Below are positions 12,945 through 21,415 of a stretch of DNA of 34,683 bases, one piece after another (within the stretch, counting starts at the first letter, position 1; each line of letters opens with the position of its first letter). The DNA is from an uncultured Muribaculaceae bacterium (GTDB taxonomy: Bacteria; Bacteroidota; Bacteroidia; Bacteroidales; Muribaculaceae). Where the stretch lies: the NCBI GenBank assembly GCA_910587475.1, contig CAJUMR010000027.1, positions 1 through 34,683 of the forward strand, read 5' to 3'. A program made the position numbers and the translations under genes. The notes under the pieces were generated by a model. That model was given only the letters and a program-made list of their open reading frames with translations, was not told the origin of the DNA and searched no databases.

Positions 12945-15236
12945 TTACTTCAGCGTGAAAGGCAGCACAGTCAGACGCTCGCTGTCCGGACCGACCATCG
13001 CGAGGAATTCGCCGGGTTCGCAGACAAATTCGAGATCATAATTGTAGAACTTCAACAGCTCAGGAGTAATCTCAAATTCAACCTTGCGGCTCTCGCCCGC
13101 ACGCAGGCTGATGCGCTGGAAGCCTTTGAGTTCCTTGACCGGACGGGCTGTCGAGCCGACCATATCGCGGATATAGAGCTGAACGATTTCATCAGCGTCA
13201 TATTTGCCTGAGTTTGTGACAGTGACAGTAGCCGTGATAGTGCCGTTTTCAGTCATTTCGTCTGACGAAAGCACAAAGTCCGAATAGTCAAACGTTGTAT
13301 AGCTCAAGCCATAGCCGAACGGATAGAGCGGTGAATTCGGCAGATCGATATAACCCGAACGGAATTTCTCGAACTTAGAGTCATCTGCTTTGGGACGACC
13401 GGTGTTCAGATGGTTATAGTAAACCGGGATCTGACCTACACTGCGGGGCATCGACATTGTCAATTTACCCGACGGGCTGACCTTGCCGAAAACTACATCT
13501 GCGATAGCATCGCCGGCTTCAGATCCGCCGAACCACACATTCATGATCGCAGGCACTCGTTCCGACTCCCATGTCATCACTGTCGGACGACCGGAGAAAT
13601 TGAGCATTACCACAGGCTTGCCGGTCGAAAGAAGCGCTTCGAGCAGACGGCGCTGGGTTTCAGGCAGTGTCAGGCTCGAACGGCTCGACGACTCACCGCT
13701 GTACTCCGACGCTTCACCGAGAGCAGCCACAATCACGTCAGCTCCGGCGGCCACTCGCATGGCTTCGGCCAGAAGTTCTTTTTCTGAGCGGGGATCACGC
13801 ATTTCGCGACCGAACATCGTTGCATAAGACTCAAGTTCGGCATCCTCTTCAAGATTTGAACCCTTGGCATAGACTACTTCAGCGTCTTTGCCGACTGCCT
13901 CTTTGAAAGCATCGAAGAGAGTCTTGTAACGCTCGAAGTTAGCTGCCACACTCCATGTTCCGGGCATATTCGACGCCGTGTTGGCGAGCGGGCCGATAAG
14001 GGCGATGCGACCTTTCTTCTGCAGAGGCAGCACATTGTTGTCGTTCTTCAGGAGCACGAATGTTTCTGTTGCGATACGACGGGCCTCTTCAAGATTTGCC
14101 TGGCTATAGATTTCCTTTTCGCCACGGCTCGGATCGATATACTTGTAAGGATCTTCAAACAGGCCGAGTTTATACTTTGCCTCGAGGATGCGGCGCACGG
14201 CTGCATCGATCTGGCCGAGGTCGACCTTGCCTTCCTCAAGCGACTGTGCAAGCGTGCCGTTGAAACCGTTGGCAACCATGTCCATGTCTGTTCCGGCCTT
14301 GAGAGCGAGAGCCGACACCTGCTGGAGATCACCAAGACCATGGTCAATCATCTCAGAGATGGCTGTATAGTCGGTCACGATGAAGCCGTCCCAGTTCCAC
14401 ATGCCGCGGAGCACATCGGTGAGAAGCCATTTGTTGGCGGTTGCAGGCACTCCGTCTATCGTGTTGAACGATGTCATGAAACTGCCGGCACCGGCTTCTG
14501 CTCCGGCCTTGTAAGGAGCGAAATACTCATTGAACATTCGCTGGCGGCTCATGTCGACGGTGTTGTAGTCGCGGCCGCCTTCCGGAGCGCCATAGAGTGC
14601 GAAATGCTTGACACACGCCATGATCTCATCATTGTTCTTGAGATTGTCGCCCTGATAGCCCTTGACCATAGCGCGGGCTACGGCTGCGCCGAGGAACGGA
14701 TCTTCACCCGAGCCTTCCGACGCACGTCCCCAGCGAGGATCCCGGCATATGTCGACCATCGGGCTGAATGTCCAGCAGATACCCGCCGACGATGCTTCGC
14801 GTGCAGCCACTCGTGCCGATTTTTCAACTGCTTCCATATCCCATGAGCACGAGAGACCGAGAGGTATCGGGAAAACTGTTTCATAACCGTGGACAACGTC
14901 CATACCGAAGATCAGAGGTATGCCGAGGCGACTTTCCTCGACAGCCACTCGCTGAAGATCGCGGATTTTTTCCACTCCTTTGATGTTGAACACACCGCCG
15001 ACTTTGCCCTCGGCAACCATTGTGCCGATGTTGCTGCTCTTGGCCTGACCTGTAACAATGTCGTCCGATGCAGGCAGATTGAGCTGACCGAGTTTCTCCT
15101 CGAGAGTCATTTTGCTCATGAGTTCGTCGACAAACGCGTCCATGTCCGAGTCACCGCTACCTCCGCCACACGACGTTGCCGCCAGTGCGAGGCTAAGCGA
15201 TACACCCGCCATTCCTAATATTTTAAAAAGCTTCAT
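12945..15236 (-). CDS. GH3 beta-glucosidase lipoprotein (BglX-like), probable beta-1,2-glucosidase
   Basis: This retaining exo-acting glycosidase would release glucose from beta-glucan oligosaccharides. The 763-residue product has a lipoprotein signal ending LAATSC (Cys23), an N-terminal TIM-barrel with nucleophile D289 in GFIVTDY, a second alpha/beta domain carrying the likely acid/base E515 in GESSSRSS, and a C-terminal fibronectin-III-like domain (about 665-755). This is the BglX-type layout. It is the last gene of the operon, four bases after the GH144 gene. A Bacteroides thetaiotaomicron GH3 paired with the same partners is known to act on beta-1,2-glucooligosaccharides; that specificity is inferred here from context, and a beta-1,3 or beta-1,4 glucosidase cannot be excluded. 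Confidence 0.93.
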   Translation of the reverse strand: MKLFKILGMAGVSLSLALAATSCGGGSGDSDMDAFVDELMSKMTLEEKLGQLNLPASDDIVTGQAKSSNIGTMVAEGKVGGVFNIKGVEKIRDLQRVAVEESRLGIPLIFGMDVVHGYETVFPIPLGLSCSWDMEAVEKSARVAAREASSAGICWTFSPMVDICRDPRWGRASEGSGEDPFLGAAVARAMVKGYQGDNLKNNDEIMACVKHFALYGAPEGGRDYNTVDMSRQRMFNEYFAPYKAGAEAGAGSFMTSFNTIDGVPATANKWLLTDVLRGMWNWDGFIVTDYTAISEMIDHGLGDLQQVSALALKAGTDMDMVANGFNGTLAQSLEEGKVDLGQIDAAVRRILEAKYKLGLFEDPYKYIDPSRGEKEIYSQANLEEARRIATETFVLLKNDNNVLPLQKKGRIALIGPLANTASNMPGTWSVAANFERYKTLFDAFKEAVGKDAEVVYAKGSNLEEDAELESYATMFGREMRDPRSEKELLAEAMRVAAGADVIVAALGEASEYSGESSSRSSLTLPETQRRLLEALLSTGKPVVMLNFSGRPTVMTWESERVPAIMNVWFGGSEAGDAIADVVFGKVSPSGKLTMSMPRSVGQIPVYYNHLNTGRPKADDSKFEKFRSGYIDLPNSPLYPFGYGLSYTTFDYSDFVLSSDEMTENGTITATVTVTNSGKYDADEIVQLYIRDMVGSTARPVKELKGFQRISLRAGESRKVEFEITPELLKFYNYDLEFVCEPGEFLAMVGPDSERLTVLPFTLK

Positions 15237-15240
15237 CTAT

Positions 15241-16620
15241 TCAATTAGTTTTTGTTGTTGTAAAACCAAGTTTTTTAAGACCGTCCTGAATTTCAGGAGC
15301 GCCCATGAAAAGATCCCATAAAAGGCCCGAACGATAGTTCTCGATCATCGGTGCGATAGTCAGCTGATCGATGGCCAGATAACGCGGAAGCACCCAGTTG
15401 TTTTTCTCTGAGAACGCATCATAGAACCCATATTTGCCGCGGTAACGTTCACCCATGTCATAGAAATGACGGGCGGCGCGCATCGATTCCTCGGGTGTGT
15501 AAGGGAAGCTCGACAATGCAGCTGTCGGAGTGATCACGCCGAGGTCGTTGGACGGTGAGTGAGCCGAATATCCCTCGGGTGAATAGCTGGCGGTCAAACC
15601 CCAGCAGTCTTCGCCGTAACCTTTGTAGCCTTTAGGATTGGCCACGCAGTAGAGATAGTCACTCTTTGCATGATTGGTCAGCAAGGTCCAATAGTCGGCA
15701 TAGTCGTCCTTCAGACCGCGCGGATCGAGTCCGATATAAGAGTAATGAGCCCAGAAGAGCGGACCGCCGGTGTCCTCGGCGCCGTTATATTTGAGCACCA
15801 GCGGAAGACCCATAAACGATTTGTCGCTCACGATGTCGCCCCCGCGGGCCCAGCCCTGATGATAGGCCGATGCTGGTATGCTGTGGGTCGGCGACGATGC
15901 TCCGAGCACATAAGTGATCAGACATTCGTTGTAACCCTCGAGCGGGAAATTCATTTCCCATCCGTAGTCGGGCGACCAATGCCAGTAGAGCACGTCCTGA
16001 CCACCTTGAGTGTACCAGTCGAACTCCATCTCGCGCCACAGCTTGTCGATCTTCCCGGCAAGGGCTTTTTCTTCTTCGTTGCCGTCTTTGAAATACTCGC
16101 GGGCGCAGAGCAAGCTGGCCATCAGAAACGAACTTTCTACGAGGTCGCCGCCGTTGTCCTTCTGTCCGAAAGGCACAGTCTTGCCTGTCGGGCCGTCGAT
16201 CCAGTGGGGCCACACGCCGTGATGACGGTCTGCTTTGCCGAGGAAGTCGACGATCTTGGTCAGGCGCTCGACGCCGGCTTTGCGGTCGATAAATCCGCGG
16301 TCGATTGCCGAGATCAAGCCTGCAACACCGAAGCCCGAACCGCCTGTTGTCACTACGTTCTTGTCATTCTGCGGATAGGCTCCGTCCATGTGGATGCGCT
16401 CCGGAGCGAGACCCGAAGTCGGCTCTGCGCCGTCCCACATATAGTTGAAATGAGTCTTCTGCAGCCAGTCGAGCACAGCTTCATCATTGGCGAAATCAGT
16501 CTCCGAGGGCAACTTCGTCTCTGTCTGTGTCTTGTCTCCTTCTGAGGAGCATGCCCCGTCGGAGCATGCTGCCACAGAAAGGATCAAGAAAGCGATGTAT
16601 GTAAACGAAAGTGCTTTCAT
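15241..16620 (-). CDS. GH144-type endo-beta-1,2-glucanase lipoprotein (glycoamylase-like family)
   Basis: The product should hydrolyse internal bonds of beta-1,2-glucan. It has 459 residues with a lipoprotein signal ending LSVAAC (Cys19), an acidic linker, and one (alpha/alpha)6-barrel domain of the PF10091/GH144 type from about residue 43. Motifs include HFNYMWDGA, TTGGSGFGVAGL, NGGDLVESSF and FPLEGYNECL. D159, E162 and E232 have nearly the spacing I recall for the proposed catalytic acids of the Chitinophaga GH144 enzyme (D139, E142, E211). It lies 20 bases after susD and four before GH3. The Cys anchor suggests an outer-membrane lipoprotein; surface exposure is probable but not proven. An activity on another beta-glucan remains possible. 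Confidence 0.88.
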   Translation of the reverse strand: MKALSFTYIAFLILSVAACSDGACSSEGDKTQTETKLPSETDFANDEAVLDWLQKTHFNYMWDGAEPTSGLAPERIHMDGAYPQNDKNVVTTGGSGFGVAGLISAIDRGFIDRKAGVERLTKIVDFLGKADRHHGVWPHWIDGPTGKTVPFGQKDNGGDLVESSFLMASLLCAREYFKDGNEEEKALAGKIDKLWREMEFDWYTQGGQDVLYWHWSPDYGWEMNFPLEGYNECLITYVLGASSPTHSIPASAYHQGWARGGDIVSDKSFMGLPLVLKYNGAEDTGGPLFWAHYSYIGLDPRGLKDDYADYWTLLTNHAKSDYLYCVANPKGYKGYGEDCWGLTASYSPEGYSAHSPSNDLGVITPTAALSSFPYTPEESMRAARHFYDMGERYRGKYGFYDAFSEKNNWVLPRYLAIDQLTIAPMIENYRSGLLWDLFMGAPEIQDGLKKLGFTTTKTN

Positions 16621-16640
16621 TACTTCAATTTACCCTACAA

Positions 16641-18113
16641 TCAGTTGATGGGTTCTTCTTTAAGTTCGGGATAATCATTCTGGTGGTTAGCCGGAACGGG
16701 GAAGTAAGCGCGGTCAGCGCTCCAGCCTTCGAGAATGTTGGCCTTGCCGGTGCGGAGAAGATCCTCGTAGCGGGTACCCCATTCGCAGCAGAGTTCCATG
16801 CGGCGCTCGTCGAGAATATTGTCAAGAGTCACACCTGTAACAGTTGGCATCTGTGCGCGGGTGCGTACTTCATTGAAGGGAGTGTCGCCGCTCTTGCCCT
16901 GACGCACGAGAGCTTCGGCGTTCATCAGAAGCACTTCTGCATAACGGATGATGCGGACATTGTTGTCACCGCCATATGTGTTGCGGCCGTCAATGATCTG
17001 TTCGATGGGAACATACCATTTGCCGTTCCAGCACGACGAGTTGTCGGCGATTGAAGCAGAGCGCACATCGTCACCGTAGCGTGTTGTTGTGCCGCCGCGG
17101 AGGAACGATGTTTCGGTGCGGACGGTTTCGTTGCGTGCTGCAGCCCAAGACTGGAATGAGTCAGTGTAGCCTACGAAGCCCCAGCCACCGGTGTTGCGGC
17201 CGAGAGCGGCGTTGCTGATCGACGGACCGCAGGCATTGAAGAACTGATCGACGTCAGCCTTGTCGCCCGATGCCATGTCAAACCAGGTCGACTGACATTC
17301 CATCAGTGACTCGTTGCAGAGTTTGGCAGGGATACGGAAGAGTTCGTAATAATCGCTGTAAAGCTGGAACTTGTTTGAAGATATGATATCGTTGGTAAGA
17401 GTCTCAACCTTTTCATAATCTCCGAGGATCAGATAAGCCTTGGCTGCAAGAGCCTCTGCTGTATAGGCTGTGAACGCACCCATGTGCGACATCTCGTTGG
17501 GACGCAGTTTCGGGCAGTTGGCCATGGCAAATTCAAGATCTTCGATTGCATAGCGGAGCACTGCATCGCGGGTCGAACGGCGCATGTCGGTCTGCTCGTT
17601 GGTTCGGAGAATTGTTACGGCGCCGTACATCTGGGCCAGACGATAGTAAGCCAATGCGCGGATGATGCGCACTTCGCCCTGATACTGAAGATTGAGTTTG
17701 CGGTCTGCATCACTTGTGATGTTGGCAGCATAGTCGGCAAGCGACGAAAGCGCACCGTTGGCGGTCTTGATCATGCCGTAATACTGGTTCCACATTTCCT
17801 GGATACCCCAGTATGTGCCGTACATGAACTTATTGACATTGAGCAGGTCGCCCTGGTCGTCGATACGACCCGACCATACGTCGCCGTCGCGGATGACAGT
17901 CATCATGTTGATGACCCAGTGCATGTTGTTTGTGCGGATAGTGGCGTAGCAACCCGACACAGGCGCATACATGTTGGCTATATCAGTGTAGTCAACGCTT
18001 TCTTCGGGCACACTCTGCTCGGGAACTATGTCAAGATAGTCACACGAGGTGAGGCTTCCGGCCATAAGGCAGACACCGGCTGCAAGAGCCAAAATTCTAT
18101 TTCGAGTTTTCAT
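16641..18113 (-). CDS. SusD-family outer-membrane glycan-binding lipoprotein
   Basis: SusD-like proteins form the lid over a SusC-like transporter and bind glycan at the cell surface. The 490-residue product has a lipoprotein signal ending GSLTSC (Cys24) followed by DYLDIVPEQS, the classic SusD opening. Tetratricopeptide-like helices follow (e.g. GEVRIIRALAYYRLAQMYGAV, about 145-165), and the C-terminal RagB/SusD domain ends with LDEERRMEL-like LDNILDERRMELCCEWGTR. It is the second gene of the operon, 39 bases after susC. No separate surface glycan-binding protein (SusE/F type) is present, so this protein may be the only binding lipoprotein of the locus. Confidence 0.97.
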   Translation of the reverse strand: MKTRNRILALAAGVCLMAGSLTSCDYLDIVPEQSVPEESVDYTDIANMYAPVSGCYATIRTNNMHWVINMMTVIRDGDVWSGRIDDQGDLLNVNKFMYGTYWGIQEMWNQYYGMIKTANGALSSLADYAANITSDADRKLNLQYQGEVRIIRALAYYRLAQMYGAVTILRTNEQTDMRRSTRDAVLRYAIEDLEFAMANCPKLRPNEMSHMGAFTAYTAEALAAKAYLILGDYEKVETLTNDIISSNKFQLYSDYYELFRIPAKLCNESLMECQSTWFDMASGDKADVDQFFNACGPSISNAALGRNTGGWGFVGYTDSFQSWAAARNETVRTETSFLRGGTTTRYGDDVRSASIADNSSCWNGKWYVPIEQIIDGRNTYGGDNNVRIIRYAEVLLMNAEALVRQGKSGDTPFNEVRTRAQMPTVTGVTLDNILDERRMELCCEWGTRYEDLLRTGKANILEGWSADRAYFPVPANHQNDYPELKEEPIN

Positions 18114-18152
18114 TGGAATTCTTTATTGATTTATGATTTTGAAAGATTTAGA

Positions 18153-21100
18153 TTAGAAGTCGATCTGAAGGCCGAATGTAAATGTTGAGGCAAGGGGATA
18201 GACTTCGGTGTCCCAACCCTGAGGATCGGAAAGTTCGGGTGTGAACGAGTGAGCTTTGAAGAACGACAGCGGACGGTCGGCGTTGAGGCTCATGCGGAGG
18301 CTCGGCATGGTGTAGTTACCCATTTTGATATTCTTGAAAGTATAACCGATGGCTATGTTCTGGATGCGGAAGTAATCGGCGCTTTCTACGAAGTAAGAGT
18401 TGGTGTTCTGAGTCAGATAGGACTTCATCAGACAGCCTGCCGACGGATCGGTGTTCGAAGTGCCTTCGCCGTGCCAGCGGTTCTTGAACTGATCGTGGTC
18501 GAAGTTGTAGTAAGCCGACTGGAAGTGGAGAGCGCGCTTGCGGTTGTAGAGCTTGGCGCCGACTGAGCCCATGGTGCTGAGCGAGAAGTCGAGGTTCTTC
18601 CATGTGAAGCCGAGAGAGATGCCATAGGTGAAGTCAGGGATATAAGATCCGAGAGCCATCTGGTCGTCGCCGTTGAGCTCGCCGTCGCCGTTGACGTCCT
18701 GATAGATAACGTCGCCGGGTTCGAGGCCGTAGGCAACTGCGATGGGATCAGCGGCAACCTGAGCTGCATTCTGATAGATACCGATCACCTTGTAGCCATA
18801 GAACGAATTCATCTTCTCGCCTACGATGTTGGCTGTCTGACCACCCTTGATGATGTTCTTGCCACCGAGGCTCTTGACGCGGTTGCGGAGGAACGATCCG
18901 TTGGCAGTTACATAGTATTTGAAATCGCCTACGCGGTCTGACCATGTTGCCTGGATATCGGCACCCATGTTCTCGATTGTACCGTAGTTGCCGGCGAGGG
19001 TGCGGTTTTCAAAAGGAAGAAGCGGTGAGATCACTGCGTTGTCGGTCTGACGGTAGTACCAGTCGACGTCGACATCAAGTCGGTTGTTGAGGGTTGTGAA
19101 TTCAACGCCGACGTTGGTCTCTGTCACAACTTCCCATTTGAGCCAGCTGAAATAGGTGGTGTTCTTGAAACCGGGATAAGTAGTCGATCCGAACACGCCA
19201 GATGCTCCAAGACCTGTGGTCACTGATGCGAAACCGTCAGAAGCGGCCACGTTGTCATTACCGAGTTTACCCCAGCTTGCACGCACTTTCATGTAATCAA
19301 TCACATTCTGGTTCTTCATGAAGTCTTCCGACGATGCAACCCAGGCAGCACCGACTGAGGGGAAGTAGCCCCATTTTTCCTGATACTTCGAGGTGCCGTC
19401 TGCACGGAATGTGAACATGAGGAGATACTTGCCTGCATAGTCATAGTTCAAACGTGTGAAGATCGACTGGCTGCGGTAACGAGTGCCGCCATCGGTTGCT
19501 GTAGCTGTTTCAGTGTCGCCGTTGACAATGTACCAGTACTCTTCCTTGCCGGTGGGAACGCCGCTGACAGATCCGGACAGGATGTTGTAGCTGTCCTGAC
19601 GCATAGAGTAACCGACCATCGCACCGACTCCGTGAAGGCCGAATTTATCCTTGTAGGTAAGGATGTTGTCCCACGACCAGTTGTCGTAAGTTGTAACCGA
19701 CTTGGTGAGACTCGACAGACTGTTCTGCTGATTGATGCCCACGTAGTAAGGTTCGGTGAATGTGCGTCCCTTGATAGTAGAGTAGTCTTTACCGTAGCTT
19801 GTGCGGAAGTTCAACTTCTCGGGGAGGATGTTGATCTGTGCGTAGAAGTTGGCAAGATACTGGTTCACGTTGTTGACAGAGTTGTTGTAGTTGGCTGTCG
19901 CAACGGGGTTGTAGATGTTGTTTTCAATGCCGATCTGCTCAGGCGATGCATACTTGACGGGGAATACATCGTCGCCGCGGCGGTCGTCATAGACGGGGAA
20001 GAGCTGGGGAGCGTTGAATGCTACCTGCCATGCGCTTGCCTTGGGAAGTTTCTGCTCTGACTGAGAGAATACGCCGCTGAAACCAACTTTCAACCAGTTG
20101 GTTGCGTCGTAGTCTACCTGTGCGCGAAAATTGAGGCGGTTGTAATTGTTCTCAACGTCCATCATACCGTCCTGATAGAGGTAGCTCATACCGAGAGAGT
20201 AAGTGGCACGTTCGCCGCCGCCCGAGATGTTGAGGCTGTGGTTGGTCATGACGGCGTCACGGAGAAGTTCGTCGTACCAGTCGGTATCGGCGTCGAATTG
20301 AAGGTTGGCGAAGTTACCGCCGAACTGATTGATTGAATTTTGGATGACGGAGGTGTAAGCGGTGGGGTTGGCTTCCATGAGCATGGTTGCATACTCGTGG
20401 GAATTGGCCATCTTGAGACGTTTTGTTACAGTCTGCACGCCGACATAGCCGTTGTAGCTGATGCGCGCGGGTTGGTTATGAGTGCCTTTTTTGGTTGTGA
20501 TGATGACAACGCCGTTGGCGGCCTTGACACCGTAGATCGCTGCTGCAGAAGCGTCTTTGAGAATCGACATATCCTGAATGTCGTCGTTGTTGAGGAAGTC
20601 TATGTTGTCGTAGAACATTCCGTCGACAACATAGAGAGGATCCGAGCTACCGAACGATCCTGTACCGCGGATGCGAACCTTCGGACCGGCACCGGGAGTA
20701 CCAGAATTGAGGATAGTCACGCCGGGAACTTTACCCTGGATGGCTGCCATCGGTGAAGTTGTCGGGATGTTGGAAAGCTCTTCGCCCTTGATCACCGAGA
20801 TCGGGGCGGTGAGGTCTTTAGCTTGTGCTGTGCCGTAGCCGATGACAACCACTTCATCGAGCTTGGCAACGTCTTCTTCCAATGTAATGTCGATGAGACT
20901 GCGGCCGTCAACCGGGATCTCAACTGTCGAATAACCGATATACGACACCTGGAGGGTGGCATCGGGTTCTACATTACTGATAGAATACTGTCCTGCATAA
21001 TCGGTGATAGCACCTTGGTTAGTGTGGAGAACTTTCACCGATACACCGATCAGCGGCTCGTTGGCGCTGTCGACAACTGTTCCGGTGATAGTGAGTGCAT

Positions 21101-21158
21101 GAGCGGCAAAAGCCGAACTGATCACTGCCAATGTAAACAATAGCAATAGTCTTTTCAT
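18153..21158 (-). CDS. SusC-family TonB-dependent outer-membrane transporter
   Basis: This TonB-dependent channel would import oligosaccharides across the outer membrane together with the SusD-like lid. The 1001-residue product has a signal peptide (about 1-21, ending AAHA), a CarboxypepD_reg-like domain (about 23-100, ITGTVVDSANEPLIGVSV), the SusC box DEVVVIGYGT near residue 105, a plug domain (about 110-225, including IRGTGSFGSSDPLYVVDGM and AAIYGVKAANGVVIITTKKG), and a 22-strand barrel ending in FGLQIDF with the typical terminal aromatic. It is first in the operon and preceded by a predicted promoter and direct-repeat operator. There is no N-terminal STN domain, so no anti-sigma/sigma control is expected. 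Confidence 0.98.
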   Translation of the reverse strand: MKRLLLLFTLAVISSAFAAHALTITGTVVDSANEPLIGVSVKVLHTNQGAITDYAGQYSISNVEPDATLQVSYIGYSTVEIPVDGRSLIDITLEEDVAKLDEVVVIGYGTAQAKDLTAPISVIKGEELSNIPTTSPMAAIQGKVPGVTILNSGTPGAGPKVRIRGTGSFGSSDPLYVVDGMFYDNIDFLNNDDIQDMSILKDASAAAIYGVKAANGVVIITTKKGTHNQPARISYNGYVGVQTVTKRLKMANSHEYATMLMEANPTAYTSVIQNSINQFGGNFANLQFDADTDWYDELLRDAVMTNHSLNISGGGERATYSLGMSYLYQDGMMDVENNYNRLNFRAQVDYDATNWLKVGFSGVFSQSEQKLPKASAWQVAFNAPQLFPVYDDRRGDDVFPVKYASPEQIGIENNIYNPVATANYNNSVNNVNQYLANFYAQINILPEKLNFRTSYGKDYSTIKGRTFTEPYYVGINQQNSLSSLTKSVTTYDNWSWDNILTYKDKFGLHGVGAMVGYSMRQDSYNILSGSVSGVPTGKEEYWYIVNGDTETATATDGGTRYRSQSIFTRLNYDYAGKYLLMFTFRADGTSKYQEKWGYFPSVGAAWVASSEDFMKNQNVIDYMKVRASWGKLGNDNVAASDGFASVTTGLGASGVFGSTTYPGFKNTTYFSWLKWEVVTETNVGVEFTTLNNRLDVDVDWYYRQTDNAVISPLLPFENRTLAGNYGTIENMGADIQATWSDRVGDFKYYVTANGSFLRNRVKSLGGKNIIKGGQTANIVGEKMNSFYGYKVIGIYQNAAQVAADPIAVAYGLEPGDVIYQDVNGDGELNGDDQMALGSYIPDFTYGISLGFTWKNLDFSLSTMGSVGAKLYNRKRALHFQSAYYNFDHDQFKNRWHGEGTSNTDPSAGCLMKSYLTQNTNSYFVESADYFRIQNIAIGYTFKNIKMGNYTMPSLRMSLNADRPLSFFKAHSFTPELSDPQGWDTEVYPLASTFTFGLQIDF

Positions 21159-21207
21159 GATTTAGTTGTTAGTTAGACATTAAATTTGGTTAAAAAAGAT
21201 TACGCCG

Positions 21208-21240
21208 CAAAGTAAGCAAATGATGATAAAATGGTGCAAA
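21208..21240 (-). promoter_or_regulatory. Predicted promoter of the susC operon
   Basis: On the minus strand TTTG (21240-21237) stands 21 bases before TTACTTTG (21215-21208), close to the Bacteroidales consensus TTTG-N19..21-TAnnTTTG. The predicted transcript start near 21201 leaves a leader of about 42 bases before the ATG. The imperfect -7 box fits a promoter that needs an activator. Confidence 0.55.
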
Positions 21241-21250
21241 TTTGGCGGTA

Positions 21251-21297
21251 CTACATAGCTACGTCGGGCATTTTTCGACTACGTTTTGCCTACGTTT
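21251..21297. promoter_or_regulatory. Direct CTACGT repeats, candidate operator for the divergent regulator
   Basis: CTACGTTT occurs at 21279-21286 and again at 21290-21297, exactly 11 bases apart. CTACGT is also at 21259-21264 (20 bases upstream of the first) and a looser CTACAT at 21251. Spacings of 20 and 11 bases put the copies on one face of the helix. They lie just upstream of the susC -33 element, roughly -50 to -96 from its predicted start, the usual place for an activator. That the neighbouring regulator binds here is inferred. Confidence 0.5.
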
Positions 21298-21352
21298 AGT
21301 TTTGTATCGCATTGAATTTAAACCTATTGCAAAGTGAAAAAAGTTTGAAAAT

Positions 21353-21383
21353 TTTGTAATATTAATTATTGTGATTATTTTTG
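21353..21383 (+). promoter_or_regulatory. Predicted promoter of the sensor-regulator gene
   Basis: TTTG at 21353-21356 and TATTTTTG at 21376-21383 are separated by 19 bases, a full match to the Bacteroidales TTTG / TAnnTTTG promoter. Transcription would begin near 21390, which is inside the longest possible reading frame (GTG at 21371), so this site supports the later ATG at 21416 as the start codon. Confidence 0.75.
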
Positions 21384-21415
21384 CAGTGACTAAATCCAAA
21401 ATACCGGAAACCATC

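Noticed and set aside
15670..16545. Plus-strand ORF of 291 codons opposite the GH144 gene
   Set aside because: Antisense shadow of a gene with clear family motifs; no promoter or recognisable domain.
21371..21415. GTG at 21371 as the start of the regulator
   Set aside because: It lies upstream of the predicted transcript start near 21390, overlaps the promoter -7 box, and adds residues before a normal signal peptide.
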